64,000 nt of DNA from Thuidium tamariscinum (Eukaryota > Streptophyta > Bryopsida > Hypnales > Thuidiaceae), in assembly GCA_947034885.2 (NCBI GenBank), contig OX344751.2, forward strand, positions 20,522,001-20,586,000, read 5' to 3'. Numbering within the stretch: the first letter of the stretch is position 1; each line of letters opens with the position of its first letter. The notes under the pieces were generated by a model, which was not told the origin of the DNA, searched no databases, and saw only the letters and a program-made list of their open reading frames with translations. Shown here one piece after another: positions 35,608 through 49,300 of the stretch. The translations under genes were made by a program, and so were the position numbers.

Positions 35608-37402
35608 GGGTGATCGCAAGAAACACTTGTTGATTTTATTGTGTTTCAATCATGACTTTTTGAAAGTACTTTGAAAAAAGAAAAATATATTTTTTAAACT
35701 AAGAACATATGACTAATATATATACCTTTAAGATGAAGATAATAAAAAAAGGAAATGTATAGAAAAATTCTGGAAGTAGGTGGGACATAAGAGGTTTTCT
35801 TACCATATTGGGAGACTGCAAGTTCTCGGACTATGGGAACTCAGTGAAAATTGTCCCAACAATTAATTTGATGTGGCACAGAGACTGCCACATCAGATAA
35901 TAATATTATATTAAATAAATAAATAAATAAAATATTTTATTTTTATTTATTTATTTATAATATTTTTTAATTCTGACGACCAGTGGTTGGTTCATAGAAT
36001 GGGGAATGAGATTGAAATAGTCTCTCAATACTTCTTATGGAACTAGAAAAGTGCCAAATCTCAAGAAAAAAATACTATGATGTTTTAATTAAGAAAAGCA
36101 AAAACTTAAAAATAATAAATAATAAAGATTTATCCATTTGGAATAACTTTATGGAGGTGGTCATTCACCAAAAAACTCACCAAACTCATTTTTTTCATAT
36201 TTCAAAATGCAAGCAAAAAGACACTATTTTGTAGACTTCTACACCACATAAAAATAATTGTTTAAGAAATTCCTATAACCATTAGCTACAAATCTATTAG
36301 AAGACCATGTCTTCCAAATTTCAGCTCAAAATTTTTTTAATTCGTTTTTGTGGGTACTAAATAAAAACTAGGGTAGTTGCATGAAACACTTGTCAATTTT
36401 GTTGCATTTTTATAGTATTCATGCCTTTTTTTTCAAGAGTACTTTAAAATTAGAAAAATAATTTTTAAATTTAAAAAAAATCCAATGTATATACTCTACT
36501 TGTGTTAAAAAATTTACTACTAATCATTACAATAGGTTTAATGAATAGAGTGAGTGCACTTATAAGATGAAGGTAACCACCAAAGGAAAATCATAGAAAA
36601 ATTCTCTAAGTAGGAGAACTAAAAAAGTGCCAAAATTCAAAAGAAAATATACTTTTGTATTTTAATTAATTAAAAATAGTAAAGAAAACTTTAAAATAAA
36701 AATTGGCCATTTCCAAGAATTCTATTGAGATGGTCCTTCACCAAAAAATCATCAAAACTATTTTTTTCATATATTTCAAAATGGAAGTAGGAAGAAGCTC
36801 ACTTTGTGAACTTCTATACAACACACAATTATTTATTTTAAAAATTCCTTCATGTGATGTCTACAAGTCTTCTAGAAGACCAACTCATCTAAATATCAGC
36901 TTTAATTCATTAATTTGGATACTCGATATTACTAAAAAATCCAAAATTGGCAAGTGTGACCTATAATTGGGGGATATTTTTGGATAGTTAAACATTTTTA
37001 AGAAATTCCAAAAAAATAGGGAAGGTGCATACTAGTTACAAGTACCTTGTCTATAATGAGGTCTATTATTTCTTAATCATTTGGAGACAAAATGCAAAAT
37101 TTACAATTGAAAAACTAATTAACTAGAGGTGTGATAAGAAAAAAGTACAAGTGTTCTAGCAATGACCCAATAGTATCCCAAACCTCCAAATTTGCTAGTG
37201 TGACATTAAATTGGGCTCTATTTTAGGATGGTTAACTATTTTTAAAAATTATAAAAAAATTAGGGAAGGTATATAATAGTCATGGATACGTTCTGTATAA
37301 ATCTTGAATCGCTTAGAGTCACAATATAAAAGTTGTGGCCAAAAAACAAATTTGTACACATCATTTGATGCAAAATAGTTCAAGTGTAACTTACAATTAC
37401 TT
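35608..37402 (+). mobile_element. 4-bp-TSD inverted-repeat element, copy E (split by copy D)
   Basis: The left end is GGGTGATCGCAAGAAACAC. A decayed right end stands at about 37381-37402 (complement AAGTAATTGTAAGTTACAC). The flanks AGTG and GGTG differ by one base. Text on either side of copy D reads as two halves of one family member: GGGTACTAAATA before it, then CCAAATTTGCTAGTGTGAC after it. A second insertion (about 35800-36030) interrupts the left half. It is older than copy D. Confidence 0.6.
36371..37168 (+). mobile_element. 4-bp-TSD inverted-repeat element, copy D, nested in E (798 bp)
   Basis: The ends are GGGTAGTTGCATGAAACAC and the complement of GGGTCATTGCTAGAACAC. The flanks ACTA and AATA differ by one base. 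The internal block AAGATGAAGGTAACC, then TCTCTAAGTAGGAGAACT, marks the family. Confidence 0.7.
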
Positions 37403-37595
37403 GGTGATTTACATAATTTCTATTTTCTTATGTAGAATTGAAAGTCCAAATGTATCTCAAGGAAGGACTTTCAAATGCCACATGTTGAAATTAGGTTCAA
37501 GTAACTTTTTAAAAAATTGAATGAATATATAATTTTTCCTATCTATAAGGCGTAACTTTCAAAGTTTGAAATCGTCCGCTAGCTAAGATACCACT

Positions 37596-38327
37596 TGCTA
37601 ATTGCAAGAAAGACCAACCGATTTATGTACCGTTTTCCACAGTACTGCTGAAATTTTTGGGAGTATTGTATAATTAGAAAAACAATTTTTTTAAAATGTA
37701 AAAAGAATGTTTTAGGTATATACCTCTAAGAAGAAGGTACGCTAGGAAGGAAAAGTGTAGAAAAATTCTCTAAGTAGGAGAACTAGAAAAGTGCAAATTT
37801 TCATGGAAATAGTTACTTTGACATTTTAATTTGTAAAAAATAGGAAAAAGAATTTAAAAAAAAAAAAAAATTGGAAATTGGGGAGAACTTTATGATGAAG
37901 AGATTTCACCAAAATAATGATCTCAAAACCATCTTAAATGTTCAAAAGTATGCGCGCAAGGGAGGCCTGTTCGTGCATATGTAGAGGAAAGAGAATAATG
38001 ATTTTTAAGATTTCCTTTGGTAGAAACATGCCTACCTAGTATGGAAATAGGCCACAGAAATTTCAGCTTTAGATCATTAATTTTGGATGCTCCCCAGTAC
38101 TAAAAATCCCTAAACTGCAAAGTGTGACAAATTAGCTTAATTGAAATTTAATTATAAAATAATTTCTGAAAATTTCTGAAAAATAAGGAATTTGATTGTT
38201 GTCATGTCATAAATCTTTAGTCAAAATTTCAAGTTAATATGGTTCATACTTTAAAAGTTATAATCAATAACAACTCCGTCATTCAAAGTGTGACGCAAAA
38301 TAGTACCGGTCTTTCTTGCAATCACCC
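37596..38327 (+). mobile_element. 4-bp-TSD inverted-repeat element, copy C (732 bp)
   Basis: The right end is the complement of GGGTGATTGCAAGAAAGACC. The left end is decayed in its first bases but matches from ATTGCAAGAAAGACC. The internal family block is clear. Flanks CACT and CAAG do not match, so no duplication is claimed. Confidence 0.65.
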
Positions 38328-38486
38328 CAAGGCCCCTTCATACATTTTAGATTTCAATGTGAAGTTTTTTCATAAAATGCCCAAAATGTCTTTGACTCCT
38401 GACTAAACTTTGAAGTTTAATAAAATTTTATTATAGCACAACTTTGGGTTGTTTTTCAGTTAAATTTTCTGTAAAATGATGTTGAA

Positions 38487-39215
38487 GGGTCATTGCAAAA
38501 AACACCATCAAAAAAGTGTAGCATTTTCACAATACTCTTTTTTTCCTTTGGGAGGGCTTTAAAATTAGAAAAAAAAAAATTTAAAATAATAAAAATATAT
38601 TTCATGTATATATCTTTAAGAAGAAGGTACCCTAGAAAGGAAAATTATAGGAAAAATCTCTAAGTAGGAGAACTAGAAAAGTGCAAAATCTCATGAAAAT
38701 TGGTACTTTTACATTTTAATTTGTAAAAAATAGTAAAATCAATTTTTAAAAAAACTAAAAATTGGCCATTCTTAAAGAGTTGATTTTGATGAGATTTCAC
38801 CTAAAGAACAATCTTAGAACCATCTTCAATGTTCAAAAATTGTGCGCGACAAAAAAAAATTTGCACTCATGTGGAGGACATGAAATAATATATTTTTGGA
38901 TTTCATTCAAAAGTTATGAGTTTTACACCTATATGTATGGACCATGAAAATTTTGTTTATAAATCATTAAATTTGGACACTCATAACGTAGTGATTTTTG
39001 TAAACTATAAACTATGACACTCAACAAAAATTATTTTTAAATATAAACTGTTCTTTTTTATTTCTGAAAAATAAGGGATCTAATAACCTTCAAATTAGGT
39101 ATGTTCAATAAAAATTTCATGTTCATTGGACTTAATCTCCAAAAGTTATAGTAGACAACAAAAAAGTGGTTTTCATTGTGACATGAAATAGGACTAATGT
39201 TTCTTGCAATGACCC
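38487..39215 (+). mobile_element. 4-bp-TSD inverted-repeat element, copy B (729 bp)
   Basis: The ends are GGGTCATTGCAAAAAACAC and the complement of GGGTCATTGCAAGAAACAT. The flanks TGAA and CGAA differ by one base. It is the closest relative of copy A, sharing for example GTTCAATAAAAATTTCAT and GACTTAATCTCCAAAAGTTA. Confidence 0.8.
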
Positions 39216-39727
39216 CGAAGCATTAAAATCAAATTTGAGAAAGAATCTTTTAAAAACTTTCATTGTAAATTTTGATTTTTCAGGGTGCATAGCTTTTGGA
39301 GGTGAATCTTAAATTAATACATTAAATCTTGGGAGAAAATTGTGTCAAAACTTTTTTTGAAAGTATTCACAGAGTAAATTCTAAAAAGTTGTAAAATTTA
39401 TCAATTAGATTGTTTGTTTGTTGTTTTTTTTTTTTTTTTTAACAAAGGACAATTTCCATTGCAAGGGGAAACAGTACAAGGGACCAAAGGCAAAAAGCCT
39501 CGGCGAAAACTTATTTTTTAGGGGACCAAAGCTGACAGCACAACACCTAACAGAGCAATCAGATCACAGCCACCATTTTACTCTTTTTTAAAAGAGAACG
39601 GGAACAAGCAGCCACGCAGGAGCCAGGGCTCACGGGAGCAAAGCAGCCAAAGAACCACTGCGGACAAGACCGAGGAAGAAAAACGGCTCCCAACCCCACC
39701 GCGTCGACAAGTCGAGTTGAACCCCGC

Positions 39728-42700
39728 TCATGAAAAGGATCCCTTCTTCGGATGAGCAAGGTTCCAGCTCATCTTCAGATGGGATCGGACGCCAAAAAAA
39801 TCGGTATGTAACCAGATATGATCGAATCTCCGGAGAAAGGTGGCTTCCTTGTCAGGATACAACGCGCAAAGTTTGGTAGTTTTGAACCACGAAACCCTGG
39901 CATGATCGACGCAAGCCTCCCAAAGCACCTGCTCTAATTTCTGCACCGGCCAGGGATCGTTGTTGAAACAGATAGCGTTCCTGTCCAACCAAGCGGTCCA
40001 AATCACGGACCCTCTAAACAGAGACCACATGGTGGTGCCTTTACGAAGTCTTCGAGGCAGCTTCGACCCCAGGAGACACTGTTGCCAGGTCAGGGAAGGC
40101 CATGAACCAGCAGAAGGGAGAATATTCAAGGCAAGATACAAGATTGAAAGCGTGAATTCCCAAGCATGTTGGGTTTTGGGGCAATGATGAAACCTGTGTA
40201 GGACCGTCTCGTCAAGTCCGGTATGACAACTTTGGCAACTGGTTGGAATGTTAGGATTAGCAATCCGCCTCCAACAATGAACTGCAACCGCGCAATGGTA
40301 CATTGACCAAAGGAAACCAGCATCCTTCTGAGGTCGTGACTTGTGCCAGACTTTGTTCCACTTAGGTTTGTAATTAGCGACCATATCTCCACGCCATTTT
40401 GCAGAGATCGGTTTTTTGAGGTTGGAACGATTTGTCAGTACGGATCGGCCGAGTTTAGCAGTGTATGCCAGTAGCTTACCGGAGTCTCCCCAAGACCAGC
40501 GATCAGGGTCAAACGTGTGCTCGGCTACAACCCCCACGTAGAGCTGGAGTCCTGCTTTTTGAGCCGAAACTCTGATACGCTTGGTCCACCCTTGGGCGAG
40601 CACATGGGCCCTGTCTCCGACTGCTAGCCTCGCAGAAAGGGTTAGGGAGTTGCATCCGACTGAAAAAGTAGGGACAAAGTCGGGGATGTCAAAAGCCTGC
40701 CTGCCCGGAAGCAGTCTTGGCCTGAAACGATTAGTAGTGTTGAAAATAATATATGGGAGGGAAGCATCCTCGCTCTCAAAAACTCCGATGAATTCATGAG
40801 GGAAGGTGTCATATTTTCCATTCAGAAGCAGGTGTGTCCACGTTCCAGGGACTGACGATACCATGTTGATGTAAGCCTGTTTTTCGGTTTCCCTCAGGCC
40901 AAAGGCTGGTTTGATTTTCACCCAAGGGAGAAAGGAGGATGAGTTTGAGTCCCAGATGTGCTGTATCTGTTCCAACCCTTGATTCATAAGGGATGCGGCT
41001 CTGGTGGCAGAAAAGCCGTGATGCCCTCCGAGGAACCGTATTGTCCACCAAATAGGTGAAGTAAGAACTTCATCATAGTTATTAGGAGGACTAGCAGTGA
41101 TATGGTGGTTGATTAAACGCCAGGATTTAATTATACGATTCCATGCTCTCGACCCTCTGCATGCTCGGAATTTTGGAAAAAGAACCCACTGTGGCATAGC
41201 TGGCCAAGAGCCTGGAGCTTGGGGTCTACATTGAAGTAGCCTAAAGCGGAGTAAGAATTGAAGATTTGAGGATCCTGGTGACATAGCTTTCAGTATCCAT
41301 TTAGCCATAAGAGCATGTAGAGCTTCCTCAGGGTCGATCAAACCCAAGCCGCCAACTAGTCTTGAAGCACAGCAATCCGTCCAGCTAACTCTAGCCCTAC
41401 TGCGATGAGCAGAACCTGACCATAGAAAGTCCCTCAAGGAAGCCCTAATTTTGCGAATAGCAATAAGGGAGCCCCCCCAGATTGTAATGAAATACCACAA
41501 GGTGCTCAATAAAATAGAATTAACTATGACCGCGCGCCCCGCTAGTGAAAGGTGAATGCTGGTCCAATAGCTGAGTTTTTTGTTGATCTTGGAGGCTAAA
41601 AACTCATCAATCTCTACTATATGTGGTTCAATGCCAAATGGAGAACCTAGCAGCTTGGATAGTTGGTGTTCCACCGCCCATGGGCAACCTATCTGATCGA
41701 GCCATGGGGGTGCAGGGTCGCGTGAGAGCTAATATGCTAAACTCTTGGGCCAGTTGATGAGAAGACCAGATGCTAAACCATACCTATCAAGGAGATTCAC
41801 AAGGCGGCGGAAATATTGTTCTTCACCTATGATAGTGAAATTGACATCATCTGCATATTGACTGATGAGTTGTTCCGCCACCCCTTCTGGAAGAGAGATG
41901 CCCGCAAGTTCACCCTCATGTAATAAGTGTTTAGCAGCCACATTAAGTGCCTCCCCAATAAACAAGAATAAGTAGGGGGCCAAGGGGCAACCCTGTCTCA
42001 CCCCATGGAGAACTGAAAAGGGTGGTGAGGCTGAACCATTAATATTCACTGAGGCTTCAGCATTAGAGAATAGCATCCTAATAAGGCCTATGAATGGAAG
42101 GGGGATTCCCATGGCTTCTAATACTTTAAATAAGAAAAGAAGATTAACTGTATCATAAGCCTTTTGAAAATCCAGTTTTAATAGTATTGCACTTTGATCT
42201 GAATCCTTTGCCCATGAGATTGTCTCATGTAGCAAAAGAATATTATCCAATATGTACTTGGTAGGGATAAAAGCCGTTTGGTCAGAGCTGATAACTTCTG
42301 CAAGAATAGGTTGGAGGCGCCTTTGCAGAGCTTTTGCAAAGATTTTGTAAGCCACATTGAGTAAACTAATCGGTCTCCAATTCCCAATATCTTCCTTGGG
42401 CCTCCCTTTATGAAGCAAAACAATAGAGCCTTTGTTCATTCCTCTAGGTAGCTCACCTTTGGCAATAGAGTCTTGAATCATCCCTGTAAAGTCTTTACCG
42501 ATTAAGTACCAAAACTTCTGATAAAACTCACAAATAAAGCCATCAGGGCCTGGACTTTTGTTGGAAGCCATGGCGTCTAAGGCCTCTTTCAACTTGGGTT
42601 CTGACAGGAGGCATTCTAGAGAGACCTTGGCCTCCTGAGAAATATTATCAGAGAGTAGTCCCAAAAACTCGTCCATCGCCTCTGAGCTGACCTGAGGAAC

Positions 42701-43981
42701 TGGGGGGGCAGCATAGAGTTTCCTGTAGAAGTTTGAAGCCACTTGTCTAAGGCCATCCGGGTCTTCGATAAGTTGACCGGCATCGTTCCGTAGACCTGAG
42801 ATGGAGGATGACGCAGGTTTCTCATGCACGGCTTTAAAAAACTCCGCGGAAACTAGGTCCCCTTTAATCTTCCACCGAAGTCTAGATCTGATGCGATGAC
42901 CGTTGAGTTTTTTGGATTCGATATCCTGAAGGTGTAACCGGGCAACCCCATGCTGGTTTTGTAAACCGGGATTGTCTGGATGCTCCTGCAATTCAGCTGA
43001 GGCTTGCGAATATCCTGTGCGAGCAGAGACTTCCTCGAATCTGAACTCCTGAGCTTTCTTGCGGCAAAAGGAACGATAAATTCTTGATACCGCTTTGAGT
43101 TTTTTGAAGAAAGGGGCAGAAGGTGGGGAGTTTTTCCATACCTGTTCAATTTGACTTTTGGCTGCGTCCAACCATAGATCGCTCATCTTCCAACTGGAGC
43201 TCCGATTAGCAGAGCTGTGAAATTCAATAGTAGCACTCACTGGGAAATGATCAGACCAAGCACAGTCGCCACGAATGGTATACTCAATAAGTTTGCGGTT
43301 GAGTGACCCAGTACCATTTTGGAAGATATAAAATCTATCCAATCTGGCCATGATGTGGCAGCCATCGTTCCTGAAATTGTCCCACGAAAAGGGGAGCGAG
43401 CCTGGAGAGCGAGGATTGTCCTCAATATGAAGATGTTGCTTTAGGTTGGAAAATAGGGCTCTTTCAGTAATGGAAAGCATCCTGCCGCATGGGTTAGTTT
43501 TGTCATTCCTAACCTCCACCATATTGAAGTCGCCTCCGAGAATCCACCTATACCCTGAAGGAAGTTCACGAATCAAAGCTTCCCAAAGCTGACAGCGGGA
43601 GAAGGAGTCATTGGGAGCGTATATATTAACAATCCCGACTTCGCCACCTAGTAAACCCTTAAGAACAATCCACTGAGCTCGGTTGTCGAGAACTTTGCCT
43701 GATTGAATAACCATCGATGCAAATCTTGGAGCGACCAAGGTTATAATTCCTCCACGACCAGAGGGCGAGTTGTTGTAGCCTGGGCTAGCTTCAGCGTACC
43801 ATGCTGAGGCTTGCGGCCATAAGGCTTTGCTTAATTTATTTAATTCCTGATTCCTAAGTTTATGTTCCTGTAATAAGAGGATGTCAAGAGAAGAAATGGA
43901 ATGTATATAGTTCCGTACCATAGATATGGAGGCTCTGTCGTTAAGTCCTCGAACGTTCAATGATAATAGATGTAAATTCAT
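39728..43981 (-). pseudogene. LINE ORF2: endonuclease and reverse transcriptase
   Basis: The frame starts at ATG 43981-43979, overlapping the ORF1 stop as TAATG, and spans 1417 codons. One in-frame TAG lies at 41731-41729, just after the reverse-transcriptase palm; the frame resumes unchanged. An apurinic-type endonuclease comes first (residues 1 to about 245: LNVRGLND, LLLQEHKL, GGDFNM, SDHFPV). The reverse transcriptase follows at about 440-750 (SPGPDGF, WRPISLLN, LKLDFQKAYD, GVRQGCPLAP, QYADDVNF). The C-terminal part has an L1-type zinc finger (CQSCHTGLDETVLHRFHHC). No RNase H domain is visible. Its usual role is nicking target DNA and copying the LINE RNA. With the stop it should not yield full protein unless the stop is read through; otherwise it looks intact. 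Confidence 0.9.
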
Positions 43982-46050
43982 TAGCGCAGATTGGATGGCG
44001 AGGGTTTGTGAGCAGTGTCCTCGACGCTTTGACGGGTCTTGCCGTCTCTGTAGCCCCAACGATCGAGGCTAGTAGAAGGTGGAGTGATTGATGGAGTGCT
44101 TGGGGAAGAAGAAAGGGATCTCGCAGCTGCGCGAGCGCTCCTGACAGAGAGAGTTAATTCGGCAGGAGGTGGAGAAGGGGTATCAATGGCCGTTAAAAGT
44201 CGATCTTGCGTGTGCTGGAGTTCAGGACTTGGCCGATGTCTTTCAGCGGTGAGTTTCTGGATCGCCAAATATGCACGTTCGTTGTCTCTGGCTTCGGAGG
44301 AGCTCATACGAAGCGATGATCGATAAGGCCGTTGATCAGGAGTCCCTGCAAAAGAGAGAGAATCCTCCGAAGGAGGGCTAAATAAGATTGCTCTAGGGGC
44401 AAGTTGAGCTGAAGAAATAGGTTTAGGGCTCAAGTGCCCAAGCTGAATCGGAGAGAATTGTTTGCTTTGAGCATCCTCGTACGCTTCTTCCTCGTGTTGG
44501 GATGGACCGCTATCTGTTTCGTTCTCCAGAGGAAGTTCATCAGCTTCCTCCGAGTCGTCTGCGAAGGCGTATCTTTTCCCAAGTTCCGTATCGATCCCTA
44601 AAAGCTCCAAGGTGATGCTAGCTGGTTCGAGTTGAATAGGGTGTGAAGATGGGAATTCGGCCGGCAAACAAGTTGGAATCGATGGCTGGAGTGCCTCCTT
44701 GGGTGGCTCTGTGATGCCCAAACCATGGCTCGAATGCGACTGAGGCGCACTGACATCTAGCGGGGAGTTGCTAGAGATACCTTCTTGTGGCCGCATTGTA
44801 ACCATGCCGATCTCAGCCGACTGGGCTTCACGGAATGCGTCTTGCTCATCAGCCAAGTGGAGCATATACTGCTCGATCTCCGCCTCCAGGGCCAAGTTAG
44901 CAACTTCATCATGATTGAGATCATTGGTAACGTCAGATATGTGCACTGGGTTGTCGGATGGTTTCAGAGGTGGAGCCATCGGGAGGGGAAGTGACGGCTT
45001 ATGAGGACCGATTTGAGCTCCTGGTAGATGCGGCAGTGTGGCGAGGCCGAGTGGGCTGGTCGATGATGAAATCGTCCCATAGTCCTGGGCCGTCTGGGTG
45101 GAGGCAGGTGCGAGTGAGATATCCAGGACCGGGTAACCTTCGACTGTGGGAACCTGAGCCCTCGGGGACATGCACGGAGACTCGATATCCATGGCAGTTG
45201 GACCGGAGTCGCATGGATCGATCGCTTCTGAGATACTAGGTTTCGGCATCCATATCTTGTAGTTCGGATTTTTCTGACGGGGTTTCTGTGATTTGAACGG
45301 GACGAAGGTGAAACCATCATCACCAGTTGAGTGTGGGTTCAGAGAAGGGTCACGTCGGGGAGCTCCCTTGTTCGGATGCGATAACTTACCCTGTCTAGAC
45401 GGCTGCCGCGAAGACAGATCGCCTGCCCGGTGCTTGCTGCTCGAAGATCGCCATGACTGGGTCAGGGGGGTTGACAAAATACCACGATTCGGGCAGGCTT
45501 GTTCCTCGTGGGTAGAGTCTGGGCACCTCTGGCATGAAGAATCGACGATTTCGTATTCTATCGTGACTTTGGAGAACTGGCCGGATATGTTGGCTACGGA
45601 TAAGGTAGAGACGAAACCATGGTCAGGGTTGATGGAGACACAGAAGCGTGGGTCCGCCGAGGTTGAAACACTAAGGTCTTCTTCAAGAACAGTACCCACC
45701 ATACTAGCCAGGTTCTTTGCCTCATGTTGGTGGAACTCGAGTGGGAGATCTCTAAGGTTGATCCAGCAGGGTACTCCCAGCCCTGTTGGTTGGCGAGGAT
45801 TGAAGGCCGGTATCCAGCGCTGGAAAACAGCAGTGCCGACCTGGAGTCTACAGGGAGAGAGCTCCAGGACTTGCCGCACCAGGTCAATGTTATCGAGCTT
45901 GATGAAATGAAAGCCTCCCCCCACATCACGATGTAGTGCCACTTTAGCGTTGATCAGGGATTCAACCTCCCTGATCCAAACATCATGCCGGATTGAAGAG
46001 GGAAGGTCAGAAGCAAACCTCACTATGATGACGTGTTGTTTTAAGAAAGC

Positions 46051-46309
46051 TATTAGAACAATTCTCATTGGACATTGTCCTGAACGATGATAGCGATCAC
46101 TAGCTGTTGAAGTGTAGTACGAATGGATGATATCGTAGTCGATGATATCTTGTTGTGGATGTTTCTTGATTCTGTCGTCTCTCTGGAGGCGCTATGACTG
46201 TCCGACTTCCAGGCTGTGTTTGCGTTGTTGTTTTCAGTAAGCTCGGCATCACATCAGAGTTGCGCAGCGAAACTTGTGTAATAAAGGCAGCTTAGTCAAT
46301 CTATGCGTT
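46051..46309 (+). repeat. 5' LTR of the copia element
   Basis: About 258 bp, starting TATTAGAACAATTCTC and ending near CAATCTATG. It contains an AATAAAGG motif near the 3' end that may serve as polyadenylation signal. The same sequence stands at 50728-50986. Confidence 0.85.
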
Positions 46310-46316
46310 ATGGAAG

Positions 46317-49300
46317 ATGCATATGTCTTTCATCTTCAAGTCTCGTGATCTGTTCTCGATTGTCAGTGGGACGAAAAAGAAACTCGATACTATGAGCGAT
46401 GAAGAGAAATCGCAGTGGGAGCAGAGAGATAAGCAGGCCATTGTAGCCATTCTAGGGTCGATTGATTCTTATCACAAGCAAGAAGTGATAAATTGTGAAA
46501 CATCTTACGAGATGTGGACACAGCTCCAAGCTTATCATGATAAGCAATCCGATGAATGTACTATAGCTTTACAAGAGAAATATTTCTCTTGCAAGTTAGG
46601 TGAAGGAGAGTCGATAGCAATATACATCAGTACGTTACAAAAGCTGTATAAACAGCTTAATGATCTGGGAGAAAAGATCAGTGAAAAATCATTGATCGCC
46701 AAGATCAGATGTGGTCTCCCCCCATCTTATGATCCACTCATGCTTGCATGGGACAGCGCTCCAGCTTCAGAGCAAACGTTGAAAAATCTCCAGATGTGTT
46801 TGGTCAAGTATCAAAACAAGAAGAAAGATCGTGAGGGATTATCTGATACGCAAGCAGATGCTGCATTCTTTACAAGAAGTGTATCTTCAAAACCTTCTCT
46901 CTCAGTTGAGCAGAAGAAAGAACGAGCAGACCGATTGGCTAAGTTAAAAAGACATTCTCGATGCTACAAATGCGGTCATAAAGGACACTTTGGCAGAGAA
47001 TGCGAACAGAGCCAAAGCTCAGAAGAATCAGTGTCCCCTAAACGATCTCATAGTCATCGACACAAAGGCAAAAGCAAGCTTAAGAAAAGTCATGCTAATG
47101 TTACTGCGAGCGTTGTTCATGAAGTCTCGTCGCAGTCATCGGAGTCATCGAGTGAAGCTTTCTGCGTTAGTTCAGAGCAAGAGTCAGGGCATCTATGGTT
47201 CGCAGACTCAGGAGCAACTGAGCATATGACCGATAAGAGACAATGGTTCCAGAATTTTCAACCAATCGATAACATGACGTGGAGCGTATCAGTTGCAGAT
47301 GATCGCAAACTTTATGTTCGAGGTATAGGAGACATTACTGTTCAAGCTAAAGTGAATGATACCGTCACTTCACTGAAGCTTAAGTATGTCTTGTATGTTC
47401 CTCAGTTGCGCCGCAATTTAATTTCGACTAGTCGATTGACAGAGAAGCGAGTTGCAATACTTCATGTACGAGATATTTGCAAGATGATTTCAGATGATGG
47501 ATCGGGTCGTTTATTGATGACAGCACATAAACATGATGGTTTATGGCGTATGGACATTCACGTTACCACAGATCATAGTTCAGCCAATGTGGTTGAATCA
47601 AGTATGGATACTCATACACTTGATACTCGTTCTCGTTCTGACAAAGAATTGCAGAAATGGCACTACCGACTAGGCCATGTGAACACTCATACGTTGAAGC
47701 AAATGGCGAGGGATGGCATTGCAATTGGTCTACCAGCTTTGGAGAAAGCAAAATTGAATCTCGTTTGCAAAGGATGCGCTCACGGAAAGATCCATCGAAC
47801 TGCATTTCCAGTGAATCTTGAGAGGAAGAGGAGCTCTAAACCTGTTCAATTTTTCCATTCTGATATTTCAGGACCTTTTCAAGTTCCATCATATGGTGGT
47901 CATCGATATTTTATATCTTATAAAGATGACTACAGTGGTTTCCGATTTGTGTTCTTTTTAAAGGATCGACAGGATATTATTACAACTTTTCAAAGTATGT
48001 ATAAGCTTGTGAAAAATGAGACAGGGAATAGGATGGTGAAATTACGGACTGATAACGGGAGTGAATATCTGTCGAAGAAATTTCAAGACTATCTCTCTAG
48101 CAAAGGAATTCTTCATGAACTCACGGCACCCTACTGTCCAGAACAGAACGGAGTAGCAGAGCGTGACAATCGGACAGTAGTAGAAAGCGCCCGTTCTATG
48201 TTACATCAACGAGGTATGCCGCTGGAATTTTGGGCTGAAGCTGTTAATACAGCAGTATATGCTCTTAATCGTGTGTCCAGCAAAACCACTGTAGGATCTA
48301 CACCATTCGAGATGTGGTATGGAGAAAGACCAAATCTCAGCAATTTCAAAGAATTTGGTAGCTTGTGTTACAGTCATATTCCAAAACAGAGACGTCAGAA
48401 ACTAGACAGTAAAGCAAGAGAGACGATTTTTGTGGGATATTGTAATACTTCTAAGGCCTATCGTCTATGGTGTCCTCGAAAGAAAAAGATTGTAATAAGT
48501 AGGGATGCTATATTTGATGAGGAGAGCCATCAACATTTTGGAACAAGTAAAACAGGTCATAAAGAAGCTACTCAAATTGAAGTAATCCTCCCAGATACTT
48601 GTAAGATAGCTTCTACCTTATTGTCTCAACGTCAAAACTGTATTTCATCATCCCGATGCGTAGACCAGATTCATCAGAATCTTCAATGCGATCGAGAGGG
48701 AGTGCTAATCGACATGCAGGAAACCCCTACCTATGAGAGTACTGATCGAAGCAGTGGGAGCACTGATCGAAGCAGTGAGAGCAATGATCGAAATAGTGGG
48801 AGCAATAATCGATCAATGAACAACAATGTTGGACGGAGGGAGAGTTCTGAAAGTAGCAGGAGTGCTGCAAACCGTGGGAGTCATCGGCCTATATCTCCAA
48901 CATGTTCCGATGATGAATTAAATCCAACAATACGAACGAGGCTAATTGAAGATCTTTACAATGCAACCAATCCTATTGAGGTACAAGAGCAATCGTTGAA
49001 AACTTCTGAAAATTGTAGCAGATCATCATTATCGACATCATGCATTGCTGTCGCAAAAGGAGCTTCTACAGAGAGAATTTCAGTTCTTCCTGAAGAGCCT
49101 AAGACTTATAATGAAGCTATGAAGAGTGAATATAAGGAGCAGTGGCAAAGAGCTATGGTTGAAGAAATCGATTCATTGCTGAAAAATGAAACATGGACTA
49201 TGGAGGTCTTACCGAAAGGCAGGTTTGCTATCAAAAATAAATGGGTATTCAAAATCAAAGTTAAGGCAAATGGGACTATTGAACGATTTAAGGCACGTTT

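Noticed and set aside
37592-38331. Target duplication for copy C
   Set aside because: CACT and CAAG do not match, and the left end is decayed, so no duplication is claimed.
44084-45936. Long plus-strand frames (up to 205 codons)
   Set aside because: They lie antisense to LINE ORF1, have no domains, and mirror its biased codon use.
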